A stretch of DNA of 60,000 nt from Branchiostoma floridae (Eukaryota > Chordata > Leptocardii > Amphioxiformes > Branchiostomatidae): positions 15,396,202 through 15,456,201 of the forward strand of contig NC_049991.1 in assembly GCF_000003815.2 (NCBI RefSeq). The letters run 5' to 3'. Below are positions 56,413 through 60,000 of this stretch, one piece after another. The notes under the pieces are model-generated. The model was not told the origin of the DNA, did no database searches, and saw nothing but the letters and a program-made list of their open reading frames with translations. A program made the position numbers and the translations under genes. Each line of letters begins with the position of its first letter. The stretch's first letter is position 1.

Positions 56413-56990
56413 CCTGTATCACATAAATGATATATCATTTATTAATATTGCTCCACATGAACTTCCATAAAACCACACTAAACTCAACATAAACTGGTAA
56501 CCTTACGTTACATCGCATACTTCCGAATATGCAGATCTTTTCAAGGCTACCCTAAAGCTACCTGTAGTAACCTCTGAAGACACTCTTAAGTATGTGGAAT
56601 GACAGCAGAACACCCTAAATCCCCTTACAGCGTGCGTTATGAAGGGATATAAGATGTGAGCTGAAGATGATGATGCAGCGTCTGCGGCTTGAATGTATTG
56701 TGGCTTTGAATATTAACTGATTCCAATATCTTCAGACAACTATATGCAAATCTGACAGAAATAAATGACAACCCCCCAGGCAGTACCTTGTTGTCTGATA
56801 AATCATTTTTCATGCCCATATATAGGCAGGGGGGTTTGGAAAAACTTCACACACATGCTTGGGCCACACCAAATTTATTTGTTGCTTCTCTGAGTTTTTT
56901 CGAAAAAAATTGGACCGACAGGTTGGAAAAAAAAGGTGATTTTTCCAAAAGGTCTGGGGTGAAGATATAACTACATTTTGTGTGTATATG
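56413..56990. other. Intergenic, nothing recognised
   Basis: AT-rich spacer between two MITEs of one family. Confidence 0.4.
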
Positions 56991-57209
56991 TAACACTAAT
57001 TCACCTTTATTCGTTGGGTAACCTATATCCGTTGCTTTTAAATGCAGGGTACATAGGCACATCAAGTCGACAGGTGATAGTTTTAAACTGCAATATCCTG
57101 AAAATATAGCAATTTGAAACTAACGTCCGTCAACGTGATATCCCCAAATACCCTGTTTTTAAAAACAACGGATATAGGTAACTCAATGGATAGAGGTGAA
57201 CTAGCGTTA
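56991..57209. mobile_element. TAATGCTAGTTCACC MITE, copy 5
   Basis: TAACACTAATTCACCTTTAT to GGTGAACTAGCGTTA. The closest relative in the window is copy 3 at 7691-7911 (shared ATCAAGTCG, GGTGATAGTTTTAA, GCAATATCCT and AAATAT.GCAATTTGAAAC). Confidence 0.85.
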
Positions 57210-57518
57210 CAGCTCAAATTACACAGCCCCCAAAAAAATCAAAGAGTTAAATGGCACATTTTACATAAGGAAGCAGTTATTCCTTTTAATTTCATATATT
57301 TTGATTTGAAAATACCTGACCCTGATCATGACTTGATGGGTTAATGAGTTAACCTGTAACAGTAGACGTTTTGGGGCTTGTAATTACATGTAACTTATGT
57401 AACGTTACAATATCACCCCTATCAGCACCAAGGTGAGCACTCAGTGCTTGTCAGCTAACTTGCCTCAATTACGCTGTCACTTATTATGATGACAATGCAC
57501 ATGCACATTTACTATTTG

Positions 57519-57630
57519 TAATGCTAGTTCACCTTTATTAACAGGGTAACCTATTTCCACTGTATTAAAAAGACAGGGTATTTAGGGATATGAACTTGAT
57601 GGACGGTGGTTTCAAATTGGAATTGGAATT
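57519..57630. mobile_element. TAATGCTAGTTCACC MITE, copy 6 (left half)
   Basis: TAATGCTAGTTCACCTTTAT and ACAGGGTATTTAGGGATATG, then cut off where the next tandem array begins. Confidence 0.75.
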
Positions 57631-57634
57631 TTCT

Positions 57635-58195
57635 ACATCACATGCACACTTGACCTTGAATTTGCCTCCGGATCAACACAAAGAATCACAAAACAAAGGG
57701 TCACATGCTTCCTCCACACATTCCCCAGAGGAGCAGCGCTCTACTGATACATAAAGGTCAACCCTGAATTCCACCTGTTCTATATCAACGTTACATAATT
57801 TGATGCACACATGACCTTGAGTTTCCTTTAGAATAAAGAGTCACAAAAGAAAGGGTCAAATATTCCTCCACTCAGTCCCCAGACGAGCAGCGCTCCTCTG
57901 ATAAATGAAGGTCACCCCTGAATTCCACCTGTTCTGCAATAAAGTTATATGATTTGATGCACACTTGACCTTGAATTCGCCTCAACACAAAGATTCACTA
58001 AAGAAAGGGTCACATGCTTCCTCCACATATTCCCCAGACAGGTACGCATGTAGTGCTCCTCTGACACATGAAGGTCAACCCTGAATTCCACCTGTTCTAT
58101 ATTACATAATTTTATGCACACCTGACCTTGAATTTGCTTCAACACAAAGAGTCACATGATTCCTCCTCATATTCCCCCAAAGAGCAGCACACACC
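57635..58195. repeat. Tandem array, ~157-bp unit, TGACCTTGA in every unit
   Basis: Units carry ACTTGACCTTGAATTTGCCT, ACACAAAGA.TCAC, AAAGGGTCACATGCTTCCTC, GAGCAGCGCTC and AGGTCAACCCTGAATTCCAC. TGACCTTGA starts at 57651, 57812, 57966 and 58123; AAGGTCA at 57754, 57908 and 58071. Confidence 0.92.
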
Positions 58196-58218
58196 AAGGA
58201 CACCCACCCCTGTTTCAT

Positions 58219-58554
58219 TACTCTCCAAGCAGAGGTTTGGCTCAGGCTGCTTTTTGACATTTTTTACGGCATTTTTATTGGGCTTTCTATTTTGCACCAT
58301 ATTCTATTAATAATGATTGATTGAAGACCTTTGTTGCACATTTTTGCCACACCGGGCTAAGTACAGGTCACAACAAGATTTGCTGAAAAGATTCAGTTAA
58401 CAGATACAAAATGAAACTATCGTTGGATATATAAATTCAACTTCTGTGTTTGGGTGCTCGAGACATAAAGAAAATGGTACAAAATAGAAAGCTCAATAAA
58501 AACACCTAAAAATGTTTTAAAAATAACTAAATCCAAACCTCTGCTTGGAGAGTA
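58219..58554. mobile_element. TACTCTCCAAGCAGAGG MITE with enlarged centre
   Basis: TACTCTCCAAGCAGAGGTTT and AAACCTCTGCTTGGAGAGTA. Arms GGGCTTTCTATTTTG and CAAAATAGAAAGCTC are kept, with about 180 bp of unrelated sequence in the centre. It interrupts the preceding array and abuts the next element, so a target duplication cannot be read. Confidence 0.85.
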
Positions 58555-58767
58555 CTGCAAATGCAGAAATGTTCCCGGTGGTTTAATGTTTGCGGTTTTT
58601 GCGGTGACCCCTTCACAGCGAACTTAAAGCCACCGCGAACATTTTTCCATGACATTAATTAAGAGACTACAGTGCATGGTGCTCCCGTGAACTTAAAACC
58701 ACCACGAAAAGTCCTTTTTTCTGCTACCGCATAATTAAATCCCCGCGAACTTAAATACATTTACAAA
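58553..58767. mobile_element. CGCGAA-rich MITE, copy c
   Basis: TACTGCAAATGCAGAAATGT, CGGTGGTTTAATGTTTGCGG, CACAGCGAACTTAAAGCCAC, ACATTTTTCCATGACATTAA and CCGCGAACTTAAATACATTT. Confidence 0.8.
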
Positions 58768-59903
58768 CTTCTGCTTGGGAGTATGTTGCATGTTTTCTCC
58801 ACAATAATAAATACAGCCTGAATGATGCCCCACATCTGGGATGCCTCAGGTCACCCCCAGCAGAGGTTAAATGGGTCATGTAATGATACAATGTTCATCT
58901 GGGACCAAGTATTAAATTGATGGAGATTTATTGGTCCAGTACGGATTTGAGCATTGACAGAGCTCTCCGTGCAGTTTAGTGCATGCAGTTACTAAGCGTT
59001 AGCAAGGTATTCGTACAAAAATTGTTCAATGCCAAACCAGTCTAATCCTAAGTTTAAGAGGCAGTTGGAATTGTTTGAATGAAATTTGAACATTGTGAAA
59101 ATACTGTAGTTTGACCCCACCATCTGTTGACTTGATTTCTTTATTAAATACCCATCTTTTACATAACGGATATAAGTTAGTCCCCAGAGTATGCCTGATT
59201 CTAAGTTCTAGTCGTCGCTGGAATTATTGTTTTTCTGTGACTTGTGAATGAATAGTAGATAGATGGTTAAAAAAAAGCAAAACATGGATGTTGCTTCTTA
59301 GATTGTAGCTACGAATCGGCATGTAATAAATCACTAGGCAAGTAGGCAAACCATCAGCGACGGCTGCATTAATAAGTAACAAGCTGTCTTCATCAATAAA
59401 AGGCTCAGGTAGAATCCTGTATTTTGATTTGACAGAAATGTTACCCCTGTGGCAGTAATGGTCTATAGTCACACATACATCTGATATTACAGAAAAAAAC
59501 AACACAGGAATATTGTTTAATTTACAGTACCGACAGTATGAGCTAGACTGGTAATGTAGAATTATGGGTCTGACTGTCATTGGGGGAGATTTATCCCTCT
59601 GAAGGCTTTGCACATTGTGGCCCTAATCCAGATCAGTTGTGATTGCACAGTAATCTTATCAGGATTTAATTTATGACTAATTAAGGTAATAAGTCCCAGC
59701 AGTGGGCTATGCCCCAGCTGACATGGTCACACATGCAGGGGCATGTCCTAGCATCAGATATAAGGTTACAAAAAGGCGTGTCCAGAATATTTACTAAAAT
59801 GTCACTGACCATCACTCACTATAACAAGGACATTTTCAGTGTCCTGAAAGAAGAACTTAAAAGCATTCGATGTCAAGTACAGTTTGTACTGACTTGTAAT
59901 TGG
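58768..59903. other. Intergenic, with a degraded MITE half
   Basis: TTGACTTGATTTCTTTATTA and AACGGATATAAGTTAGTCCC at about 59040-59185 are a worn right half of the TAATGCTAGTTCACC family (copy 7). No gene seen. Confidence 0.45.
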
Positions 59904-59930
59904 TAATCTCCAAGTAGATGTTGAGAGGCA
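59904..59930 (+). mobile_element. Solitary MITE end, TAATCTCCAAGTAGATGTT
   Basis: TAATCTCCAAGTAGATGTTG then AGAGGCA. Same end as 7968 and 36547; the other arm may lie beyond the window. Confidence 0.5.
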
Positions 59931-60000
59931 TGTCCAATACATGTTAGTTATTGCCGGTTATTTGGCAGATGGACATACATGTAACTGGAAGAAGAAATTG

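Overview
This is eukaryotic, animal DNA with two well-supported protein genes. Genes are sparse, introns have GT-AG borders, and the sequence is full of short palindromic transposon derivatives. The Tob gene, the single-exon Tob coding region and the character of the repeats point to an invertebrate deuterostome, most likely an amphioxus (Branchiostoma). That assignment rests on recognition, not on a database search.

Layout. 1-7 kb: a seven-exon gene (1160-5668, + strand) for a 344-residue WD40 beta-propeller protein, with a tandem duplication just upstream and MITEs in introns 1 and 6. 7-42 kb: no confident gene. This stretch is built from foldback MITEs of several families, 90-260 bp tandem duplications, tRNA-derived SINE fragments and one decayed non-LTR reverse transcriptase remnant (25.8-26.1 kb). 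Several of the foldback families sit between 9-bp direct repeats and have TA..TCTCC or TAGCCT ends. A second type has a 3-bp TAA duplication. Within this region, 36.8-39.6 kb is different: richer in GC, with splice-like signals, five 34-nt hairpin repeats and then a purine-rich tract. 41.8-46.1 kb: a Tob/BTG-family gene (coding region 43871-44806) with a CArG box, CRE-like sites, CCAAT boxes, a TATA box, a 5' leader intron and a long AT-rich 3' UTR. 46-60 kb: intergenic DNA with further MITEs, a 203-bp duplication, an ~246-bp satellite full of octamer (ATGCAAAT) motifs, a 100-N assembly gap (55959-56058), and a ~157-bp repeat array carrying TGACCTTGA in each unit.

How parts relate. Nothing links the two genes functionally. 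The Tob promoter looks like that of a stimulus-induced gene, which suits an antiproliferative mRNA-deadenylation adaptor. The most unusual structures are the hairpin array at 38466-38873, the octamer satellite at 54.3-55.1 kb, and a duplicated pair at 28.5-29.2 kb in which one copy carries a MITE and the other is effectively its empty site. No CRISPR, rRNA or intact tRNA gene was seen.
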